38,694 nucleotides of DNA from Streptomyces coacervatus (lineage in GTDB: Bacteria > Actinomycetota > Actinomycetes > Streptomycetales > Streptomycetaceae), in assembly GCF_029223485.1 (NCBI RefSeq), contig NZ_JARHTP010000039.1:1-38694 (forward strand), read 5' to 3'. Position numbers and translations under genes: made by a program. Under the pieces are notes generated by a model. That model was not told where the DNA came from. It did no database searches and saw nothing but the letters and a program-made list of their open reading frames with translations. Below are positions 30,705 to 38,568 of this stretch, piece after piece (position 1 is the first letter of the stretch; each line of letters opens with the position of its first letter).

Positions 30705-31559
30705 TCAGCGTACAGCCGACGCCCGTGCGCCGACCGTCCAACAGGAGGCCGTGAAGCGGACTTCCGTACCCTGCACATAGGGATCGAACGCGGCCCGGAC
30801 CGTCTCGACGACCCGCGCCCGGGTCTGCTCGTCCGTCCCGGGCAGGGCCAGGCCGACCGGACCGAGCCGGGTGAAGTACGGGACCAACTCCCGCTCGGGA
30901 AAGGTGCATTCGACGTCGACCGGCCGGATGTCGATCCCGGTCCAGCCGCTCTCCGTCAGGATGCCGCGGAGCCTGTCCGGGTCCGCGAAGGCGAACTGTC
31001 CCGGCTCGTCCGGCCGGCGGGCGGGCAGGTCGGGCAGCAGCGGTGCCGCGGCACGTTCGGCCGTGGTCATGAACGGATTGTCCGCAGGACCGCGCCAGAC
31101 GATGAACCGAAGCACGGCCTCGTCCCTCGATGCCCGCCGCAGATTCGCGAAGGCCCGGACGGAGTCGCTGAAGAACATGACGCCGAAGCGCGAGATGACG
31201 GCGTCGAAGGCGCCGGGCCGGAACGCGTGCTCCTGCGCGTCGTCGCAGACGAAGGACACCGGCGCCCCCTCCCGCTCGGCGCGCGCCCGGGCCGCGGTGA
31301 TCACCGGTTCGGCGATGTCGACGCCGACACAGCGGCTCTCCGGGCCGAGCTTCCGCGCGACGGCCAGCGTGGTGCCGCCGGTGCCACAGCCGACATCGAG
31401 CACACGGCCTCCGTGCAACGGCGACACCGCCTCGACGAGCATCTCCTCGAACGGCCGGAACATCTCGTCCAGCACCGCCTGCCCTGCGACCCAGGCGTGG
31501 CCGGCAGGCCCCTTCCACCGGGCCGCCTGATCGTCGTCCGCCCTGCGCGCACTGCTCAT
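30705..31559 (-). CDS. Class I SAM-dependent methyltransferase
   Basis: The protein has 284 residues. Motif I, V-L-D-V-G-C-G-T-G-G-T-T, lies near residue 52, with G-V-D-I-A-E-P-V at the next strand and a Y/F-rich post-motif (F-D-A-V-I-S-R-F-G-V-M-F-F). The C-terminal third is typical of UbiE/Methyltransf_25-like small-molecule methyltransferases. Start is ATG at 31557-31559, with GAGGAGG seven or so bases upstream; a further in-frame ATG at 31610 lacks that support. It diverges from the MerR regulator, with a palindrome between them that resembles a MerR operator placed in a long -35/-10 spacer. The acceptor is unknown, so a detoxifying or signalling role is possible. Confidence 0.87.
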   Translation of the reverse strand: MSSARRADDDQAARWKGPAGHAWVAGQAVLDEMFRPFEEMLVEAVSPLHGGRVLDVGCGTGGTTLAVARKLGPESRCVGVDIAEPVITAARARAEREGAPVSFVCDDAQEHAFRPGAFDAVISRFGVMFFSDSVRAFANLRRASRDEAVLRFIVWRGPADNPFMTTAERAAAPLLPDLPARRPDEPGQFAFADPDRLRGILTESGWTGIDIRPVDVECTFPERELVPYFTRLGPVGLALPGTDEQTRARVVETVRAAFDPYVQGTEVRFTASCWTVGARASAVR

Positions 31560-31616
31560 GATCGCCTCCTCTGCCGGCCGCTGCTTGCCTTCCTGGGGCC
31601 GGGATGACACCGTGCC

Positions 31617-31636
31617 ACTTCAAGTCGACTTGAGGT
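31617..31636. promoter_or_regulatory. MerR-type operator ACTTCAAGTCGACTTGAGGT
   Basis: This is a 20-base palindrome with one mismatched pair around the perfect core CAAGTCGACTTG. It is close to the known SoxR operator CCTCAAGTTAACTTGAGG. On the methyltransferase strand, TTTACC overlaps its outer arm and a 19-base spacer separates it from CACGGT, the long spacing MerR activators require, although the -10 match is poor. The GAGG inside it also serves as the MerR gene's ribosome site. Confidence 0.7.
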
Positions 31637-31643
31637 AAAGAGG

Positions 31644-32075
31644 ATGACAGACCTGGACATCGCCGAGGTGGTGCAGCGCGCCGGGGTTCCCGCTTCCACA
31701 CTGCGGTTCTACGAGGAAAAGGGGCTGATCGCCGCGAGCGGCAGGCGGGGCCTGCGCCGTCAGTACGACCCCGCCGTACTGGAGCGCCTGGCGCTGATCG
31801 CGCTGGGGCGTACCGCCGGTTTCTCGCTCGATGAGATCGCCCGCATGTTCGCGCCGGACGGGCAGCCGCGCATCGACCGCCAGGTGCTCGCGGACAAGGC
31901 GGCCGAACTGGACCGAAGGATCCGTGAACTCGGCGTCCTGCGCGACTCGTTGCGGCACGCCGCGGCCTGCCCCGCACCGAGCCACATGGAGTGCCCCACG
32001 TTCCGCCGCCTCCTCGATGCAGCCGCGTCCGGCGCCGTCGCCGTACCGGGGAAGCAGGCTCCGCGGTCACCCTGA
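31644..32075 (+). CDS. MerR-family transcriptional regulator
   Basis: The protein has 143 residues. The N-terminal winged helix-turn-helix is A-E-V-V-Q-R-A-G-V-P-A-S-T-L-R-F-Y-E-E-K-G-L-I, a textbook MerR start. A coiled-coil dimer helix follows (residues about 80-110). The C-terminus has only two cysteines, C-P-A-P-S-H-M-E-C, which is not the four-cysteine iron-sulfur cluster of SoxR, despite the SoxR-like operator upstream. It therefore senses something else, possibly through two thiols. Start is ATG at 31644; the ribosome site GAGG lies eight bases upstream and inside the operator. It diverges from the methyltransferase, its likely target. Confidence 0.85.
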   Translation: MTDLDIAEVVQRAGVPASTLRFYEEKGLIAASGRRGLRRQYDPAVLERLALIALGRTAGFSLDEIARMFAPDGQPRIDRQVLADKAAELDRRIRELGVLRDSLRHAAACPAPSHMECPTFRRLLDAAASGAVAVPGKQAPRSP

Positions 32076-32109
32076 GACCGCTCGCGACAACTTCGGGCCG
32101 CGAGCGCCG

Positions 32110-32499
32110 TCAGGCCGAATCGGCGTCGTAGTCATGCCGGGACTGCTCGACCTTGTCGAGGTTGTCGGCGGCCCATTCGGCGAGATGCGCGAAGAGCGGG
32201 GCGAGGCTGCGGCCGAGTTCGCTGATCTCGTACTCGACCCGGGGCGGGACCTCCGGGTGGTAGGTGCGCACGACCAGCCCGTCACGCTCCAGCTGCCTCA
32301 GCCGCTGGGTCAGCACCTTCGGCGTGATCCTCGCGATGCGCCGTTCCAGCTCGACGAACCGCTGCCGGCCGTGCGCGTGCAGGCTCCACAGGATCGGTGT
32401 GGTCCACCGGCTGAACACGATGTCCACGACCGGGCCGATCGGACAGGCAAGTTCCGGATCGGTCGCGGCAGATGCCATCCGCATCTCCTTGACTGCCAT
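32110..32499 (-). CDS. HxlR-family transcriptional regulator
   Basis: The protein has about 129 residues with the winged helix-turn-helix of the HxlR/MarR-like group: L-A-C-P-I-G-P-V-V-D-I-V-F-S-R-W-T-T-P-I-L-W-S-L with the conserved cysteine and tryptophan, then R-F-V-E-L-E-R-R-I-A-R-I-T-P-K-V-L-T-Q-R. The cysteine often acts as a redox or electrophile sensor in this family. Two possible starts are embedded in a local duplication. The ATG at 32497-32499 has GGGAGG six bases upstream; the ATG at 32476-32478 has AAGGAG six bases upstream. An ATG at 32503-32505 touches GGGAGG and is too close. The gene diverges from the NmrA-like oxidoreductase. Confidence 0.86.
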   Translation of the reverse strand: MAVKEMRMASAATDPELACPIGPVVDIVFSRWTTPILWSLHAHGRQRFVELERRIARITPKVLTQRLRQLERDGLVVRTYHPEVPPRVEYEISELGRSLAPLFAHLAEWAADNLDKVEQSRHDYDADSA

Positions 32500-32529
32500 G
32501 CGCATCCTCCCGGGGTAGTCACTTTCCTC

Positions 32530-32539
32530 TAGGTACCTA
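32530..32539. promoter_or_regulatory. Palindrome TAGGTACCTA, probable HxlR operator
   Basis: A perfect 10-base palindrome in an AT-rich pocket lies about 30 bases from the HxlR start and about 110 bases from the NmrA-like start. GTACCT-type palindromes next to HxlR/NAD(P)-binding gene pairs are common. A TAGT half lies at 32516 and another, ACTA, follows at 32539. Confidence 0.6.
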
Positions 32540-32647
32540 CTATACCGGCGGTGTTAGCGTCTCCAAGGGCGCCGGGAAAGCAGCACTTCGCGGCTCTCCG
32601 GCCCGCTCGGGCAGTAGCAACACACCGAATCGACAAGGGAGTTGTCC

Positions 32648-33493
32648 ATGATCGTAGTGACGGGGGCGACCGGCAACGTCGGCCGATCACTTGTGCAGAC
32701 CCTCGCAGCAAGCGGTGAGCAGGTGACCGGGACATCCCGGTCCGTCTCGGCCGCGGACTCGCCGCACGGCGTCCGGCACCGACAGGCGGACCTGACCGAT
32801 CCGGAGAGCCTCCGGCCCGTGTTCGACGGCGCCGAGGCGCTGTTCCTGCAGAACGGCGGCCCCAGCGCCCATCTGCTCAGCCCGCGGGACATCCTCGATG
32901 TCGCCAAGGCCGCCGGCATCGGGCGAGTCGTGCTGCTGTCCTCCCAAGGAGTCGCGACCCGGCCGCAGTCGGCCTCGCACGGCGGCACGGCTCAGGCCAT
33001 CGAGGACGCCGTCCGGCAGTCGGGCCTGGACTGGACGATCCTGCGGCCCGGCGGCTTCAACTCCAACACCTACGCCTGGGCCGAGTCGGTCCGCACCCGG
33101 CGCGCGATCGCCGCGCCCTTCGCGGACATCGGCCTGCCCACCATCGACCCGGACGACATCGCCGAGGTCGCTGCCGCGGCTCTGCGCACGAACGGCCACA
33201 CCGGACGGACGTACGAGCTGACCGGGCCCGCCCTCACCACGCCCCGCCAACAGGCCGAGGCCATCGGTGACGCGCTCGGCGAACCGGTCCGCTTCGTCGA
33301 GCAGACCCGCGACGAGGCCCGCGCACAGATGGTGCAGTTCATGCCCGAGCCCGTGGTCGACACCACGCTCGACATCCTCGGCGAGCCCACCCCTGCCGAG
33401 CAGCGCATCAGCCCCGACATCGAGCAGGTCCTCGGCCGCGCACCCCGCACGTTCGCCGACTGGGCGCAGAACCACATCGCCGCCTTCCGGTGA
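32648..33493 (+). CDS. NmrA/atypical-SDR NAD(P)H-binding protein
   Basis: The protein has 281 residues. The N-terminal G-A-T-G-N-V-G pattern is the atypical-SDR G-x-x-G-x-x-G nucleotide motif. L-R-P-G-G-F-N-S-N-T near residue 140 and a long C-terminal part resembling NmrA/QOR2 proteins follow. There is no Y-x-x-x-K catalytic pair, so it may sense the redox state or reduce quinones rather than act as a classical dehydrogenase. Start is ATG at 32648, with GGGAG about seven bases upstream; the frame extends to a TTG at 32642. Divergent from HxlR, this is the usual redox- or aldehyde-responsive pair. A strong hairpin follows. Confidence 0.85.
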   Translation: MIVVTGATGNVGRSLVQTLAASGEQVTGTSRSVSAADSPHGVRHRQADLTDPESLRPVFDGAEALFLQNGGPSAHLLSPRDILDVAKAAGIGRVVLLSSQGVATRPQSASHGGTAQAIEDAVRQSGLDWTILRPGGFNSNTYAWAESVRTRRAIAAPFADIGLPTIDPDDIAEVAAAALRTNGHTGRTYELTGPALTTPRQQAEAIGDALGEPVRFVEQTRDEARAQMVQFMPEPVVDTTLDILGEPTPAEQRISPDIEQVLGRAPRTFADWAQNHIAAFR

Positions 33494-33509
33494 GCCGTCC
33501 CGGCCGGAA

Positions 33510-33542
33510 CGGGCTCCGCCGGGCATACCCCGGCGAAGCCCG
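33510..33542. terminator. Bidirectional hairpin between NmrA-like and protease genes
   Basis: A stem of about 14 pairs with one mismatch (CGGGCT-C-C-GCCGGG with CCCGGC-G-A-AGCCCG) surrounds a five-base loop. It lies 17 bases after the oxidoreductase stop and 24 bases beyond the protease stop, so it can serve both convergent genes. Confidence 0.75.
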
Positions 33543-33565
33543 CTCGGCTGCGGCAGTGCAGGCAC

Positions 33566-34717
33566 TCAGGCCGTCTGCAGCGTCAGCCCGTACCGGTTGA
33601 GGATCTCGTTGACGGGCTGGTACCAGGTCTCGCCGCCCGAGGTGCAGTCGCCCCAACCTCCGGAGGTGACGCCCTGAGCCTGGTCGCCACTGATGAAGGA
33701 GCCGCCGGAGTCACCGGGCTCGGCGCAGACGCTCGTCTTCGTCAGCTGATGGACCGCTCCCTGGCTGTAGTTGACCGTCTCGTCCTTGGCCAGGACGGTG
33801 CCGCAGTGCCAGTGCGAGGTGGAGCCGGAGCGGCAGATGGACGCACCGACGGGGGCCTCGGCGGACCCGCGGACGAGCTGGTCGGAGACCGTGCCCCAGC
33901 CGAGCACCACCGGTACCGTCCACCAGCCGCTGCCGACGCTCACCCAGGCGTAGTCGTTGTCCGGGAACGACGAGCCCTGGAAGTCGCCGACGTAGGAGTG
34001 GTCCCAGCCGTACACCGCGCCGGTGTGCTGGTCGCAGTGCCCGGCGGTGACGAAGCCGCCGTACACCGAGAAGCCTATGGAGCAGCGGACGTTGCCGGTG
34101 TAGTACGGGTCGCCGCCCACCGTGCCGGCGGCGAAGGTCCGCGGTGCGGCGGCGGTCTGCTGCACTGTGACCGGGCCGGCCCGGCGAGCGCGGGCCAGGA
34201 ACGCGCGGACATCGTTGTCATCACGGTTTGCGGCGACGACGTTCACGACGACCTTGTTGGCCTTGACGTCGACGTACCAACTGCCCACGCCGGCAGGCGC
34301 CTTCAGCGCGTCGATGTGTGCCTTCGCCGCGTCGAGCTGTCGGGCGCTGTGCCGCACGAGGCGTACGGTCGCACCGGTCGCGCGTACGGCCTCGGCGTTC
34401 GCCCCGCGGGTGACGGCGACGGTCAGCCTGCCGCTCGCGGCGTCGAACCAGGAGCCGCCGTAGGACGGTCCGGCGGCGCGCTCGGCCTTGCGTTCCACGG
34501 CCGTAGCGGTCTTCTCGGCGGCCAGGCGCGCCATGGCCTGGCTCTTCGTCAGGCCCAGGTCGTGCCGCATTGCGGAGAGGAGTCCGGCGGAGGCCGGTGG
34601 TTCGGCGGAGCGTGCGGGGGAGTCCGCGGCGGAGGCCGGCACGGAACTCGCGGTGGCCCAGCTGCCGAGCAGCAGGAGTGCGGACAGGGTTGTGCGCATG
34701 GCTGTTGTGCGTCTCAA
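33566..34717 (-). CDS. Secreted S1-family serine protease, streptogrisin-like, with prodomain
   Basis: The preproprotein has 383 residues. A signal peptide (T-L-S-A-L-L-L-L-G-S-W-A) covers about the first 30 residues. A roughly 150-residue alpha-lytic-protease-type prodomain follows, acting as a foldase and removed later. The mature chymotrypsin-fold protease starts near residue 190. The catalytic triad is visible as T-A-G-H-C (His), D-N-D-Y-A-W-V (Asp) and E-P-G-D-S-G-G-S (Ser), with cysteines for disulfides. The start is ambiguous: a TTG at 34715-34717 has AAGGGG eight bases upstream, whereas the ATG at 34697-34699 has no clear site. A perfect 14-base palindrome lies about 55 bases upstream. 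Confidence 0.92.
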   Translation of the reverse strand: MRRTTAMRTTLSALLLLGSWATASSVPASAADSPARSAEPPASAGLLSAMRHDLGLTKSQAMARLAAEKTATAVERKAERAAGPSYGGSWFDAASGRLTVAVTRGANAEAVRATGATVRLVRHSARQLDAAKAHIDALKAPAGVGSWYVDVKANKVVVNVVAANRDDNDVRAFLARARRAGPVTVQQTAAAPRTFAAGTVGGDPYYTGNVRCSIGFSVYGGFVTAGHCDQHTGAVYGWDHSYVGDFQGSSFPDNDYAWVSVGSGWWTVPVVLGWGTVSDQLVRGSAEAPVGASICRSGSTSHWHCGTVLAKDETVNYSQGAVHQLTKTSVCAEPGDSGGSFISGDQAQGVTSGGWGDCTSGGETWYQPVNEILNRYGLTLQTA

Positions 34718-34769
34718 GGGAGTGGCCCCTTCGTTGTTCCAGCAAAGTGGGGGTGGAACAGCAGAACGT

Positions 34770-34783
34770 TGAGAGCGCTCTCA
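34770..34783. promoter_or_regulatory. Perfect palindrome TGAGAGCGCTCTCA upstream of the protease, LacI/CebR-like operator
   Basis: This 14-base perfect palindrome differs at only two symmetric positions from the CebR operator TGGGAGCGCTCCCA of streptomycetes. It lies about 53 bases upstream of the TTG start, in the right place for repression. Confidence 0.6.
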
Positions 34784-34871
34784 CTTCATGCGCGGCAGAG
34801 CCTAGCCGGGGATCGCAGGGAGGTCCATACCAATCTCAAGTGGGGTGTGGGATGAGGGTGTCGGGCCGCGC

Positions 34872-35444
34872 ATGACCCTGTTCGCCGACGTGCTGAGCGT
34901 GGGCCTTGCCACCGCCGCGGCCTGTCTGCCGCTGCTGACCGCACCCGCCGCAGTGTCGACGGCCTGCGCGGTGCTGCGGGGTGCGCGGGAGGACCGGCCC
35001 GCCACCGCGGGTCGCTACTTCGCCCTGCTGCGGCGGCGCCTGTGGGTGGGCGACCTCATGGCAGGGGCCGCCGCCCTGGCGGGTGCGCTGCTGTTCGCCG
35101 TGGACCTGGCGCTGGCGGGCGCGGGGCTGCCGGGGGCACCCCTCTTCGCCGTGACGGCCGCCGGGATCGGCGCATGCGTCACCCTGGTCGCCCTGCGGGC
35201 CCGCGCCCGCCCCGAGTCCCTCGACCACTGGCCGACCGCCCTGCGCGAGGCCGCCCGGGACGCGGTACGGGACCTGGGCGGCAGCGGCCTGGTGCTGCTC
35301 GTGGCGGCGACGGCCGGTGTGTGCGCGTGGGTGCTGGTGCCGCTTGCGTTCCTGGCGCCAGGGCCGCCGGCCTTGGCGCTCACAGCAGTGGACGTACGGT
35401 GTGCGGCTGTCGCTGGGCGGGAAGGCTCGGCGCCGGGCGGCTGA
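34872..35444 (+). CDS. YesL/DUF624-like integral membrane protein
   Basis: The protein has about 190 residues with four or five hydrophobic segments: V-G-L-A-T-A-A-A-C-L-P-L-L-T-A-P near the start, then A-G-A-A-A-L-A-G-A-L-L-F-A-V and others. The N-terminal pattern L-P-L-L-T-A-P-A-A-V-S-T-A and the R-Y-F-A-L-L-R-R-R-L-W-x-G-D-L-M-A-G segment resemble YesL-type proteins that often accompany sugar ABC transporters, but no transporter lies in the window. Start is ATG at 34872, with no strong ribosome site (GAGGG lies about 13 bases upstream); a GTG at 34845 is possible. The 3' end overlaps the convergent metallophosphoesterase by 65 bases, which is long, so one of the two ends may be reached by a short extension. 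Function unknown. Confidence 0.68.
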   Translation: MTLFADVLSVGLATAAACLPLLTAPAAVSTACAVLRGAREDRPATAGRYFALLRRRLWVGDLMAGAAALAGALLFAVDLALAGAGLPGAPLFAVTAAGIGACVTLVALRARARPESLDHWPTALREAARDAVRDLGGSGLVLLVAATAGVCAWVLVPLAFLAPGPPALALTAVDVRCAAVAGREGSAPGG

Positions 35445-36927
35445 TGCCCGACAGATCGCGGGCGGTCATGCTGTTGCGGTCGGTGACCGAGCGGCCGAGG
35501 GCGTGGTGGGGCCACAGGCCGCCGGCCACCCGGCGGCTGCGCTCGGCCCATTCGCGGGCCGCGACATCGCCGGCCTTGTAGTGGTTCACGGCGTACCCGC
35601 CCGAGTGGATCCGCAGCAGGCAGAAGCCGCCGGGATAGTCCTTGACCGCGCTGACCTCCTGCATCGTGACGTGCGGGGCCTGCGGCAGCACGGTGCGCTT
35701 GTTGCGGTGGGTGTGGCCCGCGTGATGGAGGAAGACACCGGGGGAGTTCGCGTAGGCGTCGAGGATGGAGCGGGCCTGACGGCGGCCCAGGCGCTGCCCG
35801 CCGGTCACCGGGAAGACGGAGTCCCGCACGGCCAGCGGATGGTGGCCGAAGACCACGGTGGGCTGGTCCTTGTTCTCCCTCAACCGGGCCTGGAACCACG
35901 CCAGTTGCTCGGCGCCGAGGCCGCCCGAGTCGGCGCCGTTGCCGTCCTTCTCATAGGTGTCGAGTCCGACGATCCGCAGCCCGCCGAGGTCACGCGCGAA
36001 ATACGACGGCCCGTCGCCGTCGAGGAACCCGTCGCGGAAGGAGTCCCCGCAACCGCCGTCACAGGAACGGCAGTTGCCGTGCCCGGGCCTGTCGTGGTTT
36101 CCGCGTACGACGAAGTAGTCCTGCCCGTGGGTGCCGAAACCGTCCAGGATCTGCCTGGCCTGGGCCAGGTCCTGCGCCGCGCCGCCGGCCGAGATGTCCC
36201 CGGCGGCCAGCAGCACGTCCGCCCCGCGCAGGCGAGCCTCCTCGACCACCGCCCGGCTCATGATCTCCGGATACGGCGCGCGGCCGAGTTCCTGGGTGAT
36301 CCCGCGCATCAGGGGGATGCCGGTCACCAGACCTGCGGTGGTCTCGCCCAGGTGCAGATCGTTGCAGAGCGCGATCGACAGCAGATGCCGCCCCGGCGGC
36401 GGCTGCGGCGTGGTGAAGGAGTACGGGCCTCCGCTGGAGCCCAGCCCGTGGCGGTTGGTGCCGACGGCGTTGCCGCGGACGAGATGCAGCGGGGTGGGCG
36501 TCGCGGCCACGCCTCGCGAACGGGCCTGGTAGTAGTACGTCTGCCCGGGCTCCAGATCCGTGAGCTCCACGTAGTGGTGCGCCACCGGCCCGTCCTCCGC
36601 CGCGACGCGGGTGAGACGGCCGGGATGGGTGCCGTAGACGACCTCGCCCTCGGTGGCCGCCGGGAGCATGTGGCCGAAGCCGTCGTCGGTGCCGGGTACC
36701 CCCGTGTACCAGGTGATGACGGCGCGGTCCTCGGCCAGGGTGACCAGTTCCAGATGGACGGCGGCCAGACCGTCGCGGTGACGCCTGCTCCTGCCCGCCG
36801 GGCCGCGCAGGGCATCGGCGGCGGTCCGCAGCAGGGCGGGGGTGAGAAGGGCGCCGGAACGCAGGACCTGACAGGGATCGGGCAGGGCCGAGAGAGCGGC
36901 GAGGGGAGCGGACAGGCAGCAGCGCAT
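35380..36927 (-). CDS. Metallophosphoesterase with fibronectin-III-like N-terminal domain
   Basis: The protein has about 515 residues. Residues about 60-170 resemble the Fn3-like domain of purple-acid-phosphatase-type proteins (A-V-I-T-W-Y-T-G and L-E-P-G-Q-T-Y-Y-Y). The calcineurin-like phosphoesterase core follows: N-D-L-H-L-G-E, A-A-G-D-I-S-A-G-G, V-R-G-N-H-D-R-P-G, F-G-H-H-P-L-A and H-A-G-H-T-H-R, the usual metal ligands. The start is uncertain. The ATG at 36925-36927 is preferred; an in-frame ATG-equivalent at 36999 adds 24 residues. No convincing signal peptide is visible. The substrate is unknown. Its 3' end overlaps the convergent DUF624-like gene. Confidence 0.86.
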   Translation of the reverse strand: MRCCLSAPLAALSALPDPCQVLRSGALLTPALLRTAADALRGPAGRSRRHRDGLAAVHLELVTLAEDRAVITWYTGVPGTDDGFGHMLPAATEGEVVYGTHPGRLTRVAAEDGPVAHHYVELTDLEPGQTYYYQARSRGVAATPTPLHLVRGNAVGTNRHGLGSSGGPYSFTTPQPPPGRHLLSIALCNDLHLGETTAGLVTGIPLMRGITQELGRAPYPEIMSRAVVEEARLRGADVLLAAGDISAGGAAQDLAQARQILDGFGTHGQDYFVVRGNHDRPGHGNCRSCDGGCGDSFRDGFLDGDGPSYFARDLGGLRIVGLDTYEKDGNGADSGGLGAEQLAWFQARLRENKDQPTVVFGHHPLAVRDSVFPVTGGQRLGRRQARSILDAYANSPGVFLHHAGHTHRNKRTVLPQAPHVTMQEVSAVKDYPGGFCLLRIHSGGYAVNHYKAGDVAAREWAERSRRVAGGLWPHHALGRSVTDRNSMTARDLSGISRPAPSLPAQRQPHTVRPLL

Positions 36928-37055
36928 GCCCAAGTGTGCCCGCCCGCAGTGAACGACGGCAGTGGCGTCGACGGCGGTATCGGGTACGGAGGGCGACAAT
37001 TCCCAGGTCGGCCCGGGTCGGGCCGGTCCGGGTGAGAATGCTCACCTCGTCATGA

Positions 37056-37490
37056 TCAGCGCGGTTCGCCCCGATATGTCCCGAAGTACCAGCGATTGCC
37101 TTCGGGGTCGCGGGCGGCGAAGTCGCGCGAGCCGTAGTCGGTGACGTGCAGGTCAGCGGTGATCTCGGCACCGGCGGCCTTGGCGCGGGCATGGACGGCG
37201 TCCGGGTCGGCCGTGACGACGTAGGCGCTGAAGGCACCGGGCGGCGTCGGTCCGGTGCCGGGCTCCTGTTCCTCGCGCACGGAGCCCAGCATGACGCCGC
37301 CGCCCTCGGGCCAGCTGAGCTGGGCGTGCTCGACCAGGTCACCGTCGCCGTAGAGGACGGTCTCCTCGAAGCCGAAGGCCTCGACGAGGAAGCTGATCAG
37401 TGCGCGGGCGTCATGGGCGCGCAGGGTGGGCCAGACCTGCGGGGCGGGCGGCTGCTTGGCGGTGTCGGGTGTGCTGGTCGTACCGGTCAT
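37056..37490 (-). CDS. VOC-family (glyoxalase/bleomycin-resistance-like) protein
   Basis: The protein has 144 residues, a single vicinal-oxygen-chelate unit with the beta-alpha-beta-beta-beta repeat twice. W-P-T-L-R-A-H-D-A-R-A-L-I-S-F-L-V-E-A-F-G-F-E opens the first module. A-D-P-D-A-V-H-A-R-A-K-A-A-G-A and D-Y-G-S-R-D-F-A-A-R-D-P-E-G-N-R-W mark the second, where the final D-P-E-G-N is typical. Such proteins bind or detoxify small molecules, and members of this subgroup are often unassigned. It is transcribed with the AraC gene 66 bases upstream, which may control it. Confidence 0.87.
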   Translation of the reverse strand: MTGTTSTPDTAKQPPAPQVWPTLRAHDARALISFLVEAFGFEETVLYGDGDLVEHAQLSWPEGGGVMLGSVREEQEPGTGPTPPGAFSAYVVTADPDAVHARAKAAGAEITADLHVTDYGSRDFAARDPEGNRWYFGTYRGEPR

Positions 37491-37556
37491 GGTGATGCGC
37501 CTCCGTTTCGCGGGAGCCGGCAGCCTGACTGGATCGGCCGGCCGGCATCACCAGGG

Positions 37557-38420
37557 TCACGCCGGCGGATGGTGCCCGGATTGGATGTTTCGGAACTCCT
37601 GCGCCAGCCAGACGCTCGGCGTGCAGGAGGCCAGGGCCGCGAACTCGCGGTCGAGGTGGGACTGGTCCGCGTAGCCGCAGTCGGCGGCCAGGCCCGCGAG
37701 GTCCGGCCGGCCGGGGAGGCGGGCCAGTCGGCGTCGTGCCAGGTCGAAGCGGATGACCCGGGCGGCCGCCTTGGGAGTGAGGCCGATCTCGACGCGGAAG
37801 CGGTTGCGCAGGTGCCGCTCGCTGAAGCCGGTGTCGGCGGCCAGCTTGTCGATGCGCAGGCGACCACCGGCGGACAGCAGCCGCTGCCAGGCGTCCGCCA
37901 CCGGAGATGCCGAAATCGTCCCGGCGCCGTCGTGCCGGAACATCAGGTGCAGCAGCCAGTCGTCGACGACGGCGAAGCGGGCGGCCCAGTCGGGGGCCTC
38001 GCGCACCTTGTCCTGGACCTCGCGCACACCCGCGCCCAGCACGTCGTCGGCGTGGACGTCGGTTCCGGCCAGCTCTCCCGCGGGCAGTCCCAGCAGGACA
38101 CGGGCGCCGAGCGGGCTGAGCGCGACCTGGATGCCGGACTGCCGTCCGGGGACGTCGATCAGCGCGGGCGTCAGGTGCAGGCCACCCAGCAGGGTGGGGT
38201 AGTCACCGGGGGCGGCGCCCGGATCGGGATGCGCGGCCATGCTCAGCGGCTCGTCCAGCGTGATGATCAGGGTCAGCCACGGCGACGGCAGTCCCCGGTG
38301 CCGGCCGTGCGGGATGCCGCGCTGACGGTAGCCGGAGTACCAGCCGACCAGCCCGCGCAGCGGCGGCGCAGGCACCGCCCGCACCGCCTCGTCGACGATT
38401 TCACCGCCCATGCGGTTCAT
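37557..38420 (-). CDS. AraC-family transcriptional regulator
   Basis: The protein has 287 residues. The N-terminal 170 residues are an effector or dimer domain of the AraC type with little recognisable sequence (L-R-G-L-V-G-W-Y-S-G-Y-R-Q-R-G). The C-terminal double helix-turn-helix begins R-I-D-K-L-A-A-D-T-G-F-S-E-R-H-L-R-N-R-F and ends L-A-A-D-C-G-Y-A-D-Q-S-H-L-D-R-E-F, which is the usual AraC signature. Start is ATG at 38418-38420, with AGGA nearby, and a second ATG three codons later is possible. It precedes the VOC gene in the same direction, and the pair is probably one unit. The stretch from 38421 to 38568 upstream shows no gene. Confidence 0.88.
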   Translation of the reverse strand: MNRMGGEIVDEAVRAVPAPPLRGLVGWYSGYRQRGIPHGRHRGLPSPWLTLIITLDEPLSMAAHPDPGAAPGDYPTLLGGLHLTPALIDVPGRQSGIQVALSPLGARVLLGLPAGELAGTDVHADDVLGAGVREVQDKVREAPDWAARFAVVDDWLLHLMFRHDGAGTISASPVADAWQRLLSAGGRLRIDKLAADTGFSERHLRNRFRVEIGLTPKAAARVIRFDLARRRLARLPGRPDLAGLAADCGYADQSHLDREFAALASCTPSVWLAQEFRNIQSGHHPPA

Positions 38421-38568
38421 TGTCCTGCGCGAGACGCGGACAGCGCTACGCGGCGCGGTGCTGTATCGGACGTCGCCAACGCCGCGTGGGCGCGATCAGC
38501 TCCCACCGGCCCGCGCCCGCGGCGGAGCCGCATATCGACACAGCATCATCGCGCTTCCAGCGGAGCGC

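Noticed and set aside
35317..37035. A long plus-strand open frame opposite the metallophosphoesterase
   Set aside because: Antisense; the minus strand holds all metal-ligand motifs of the phosphoesterase.
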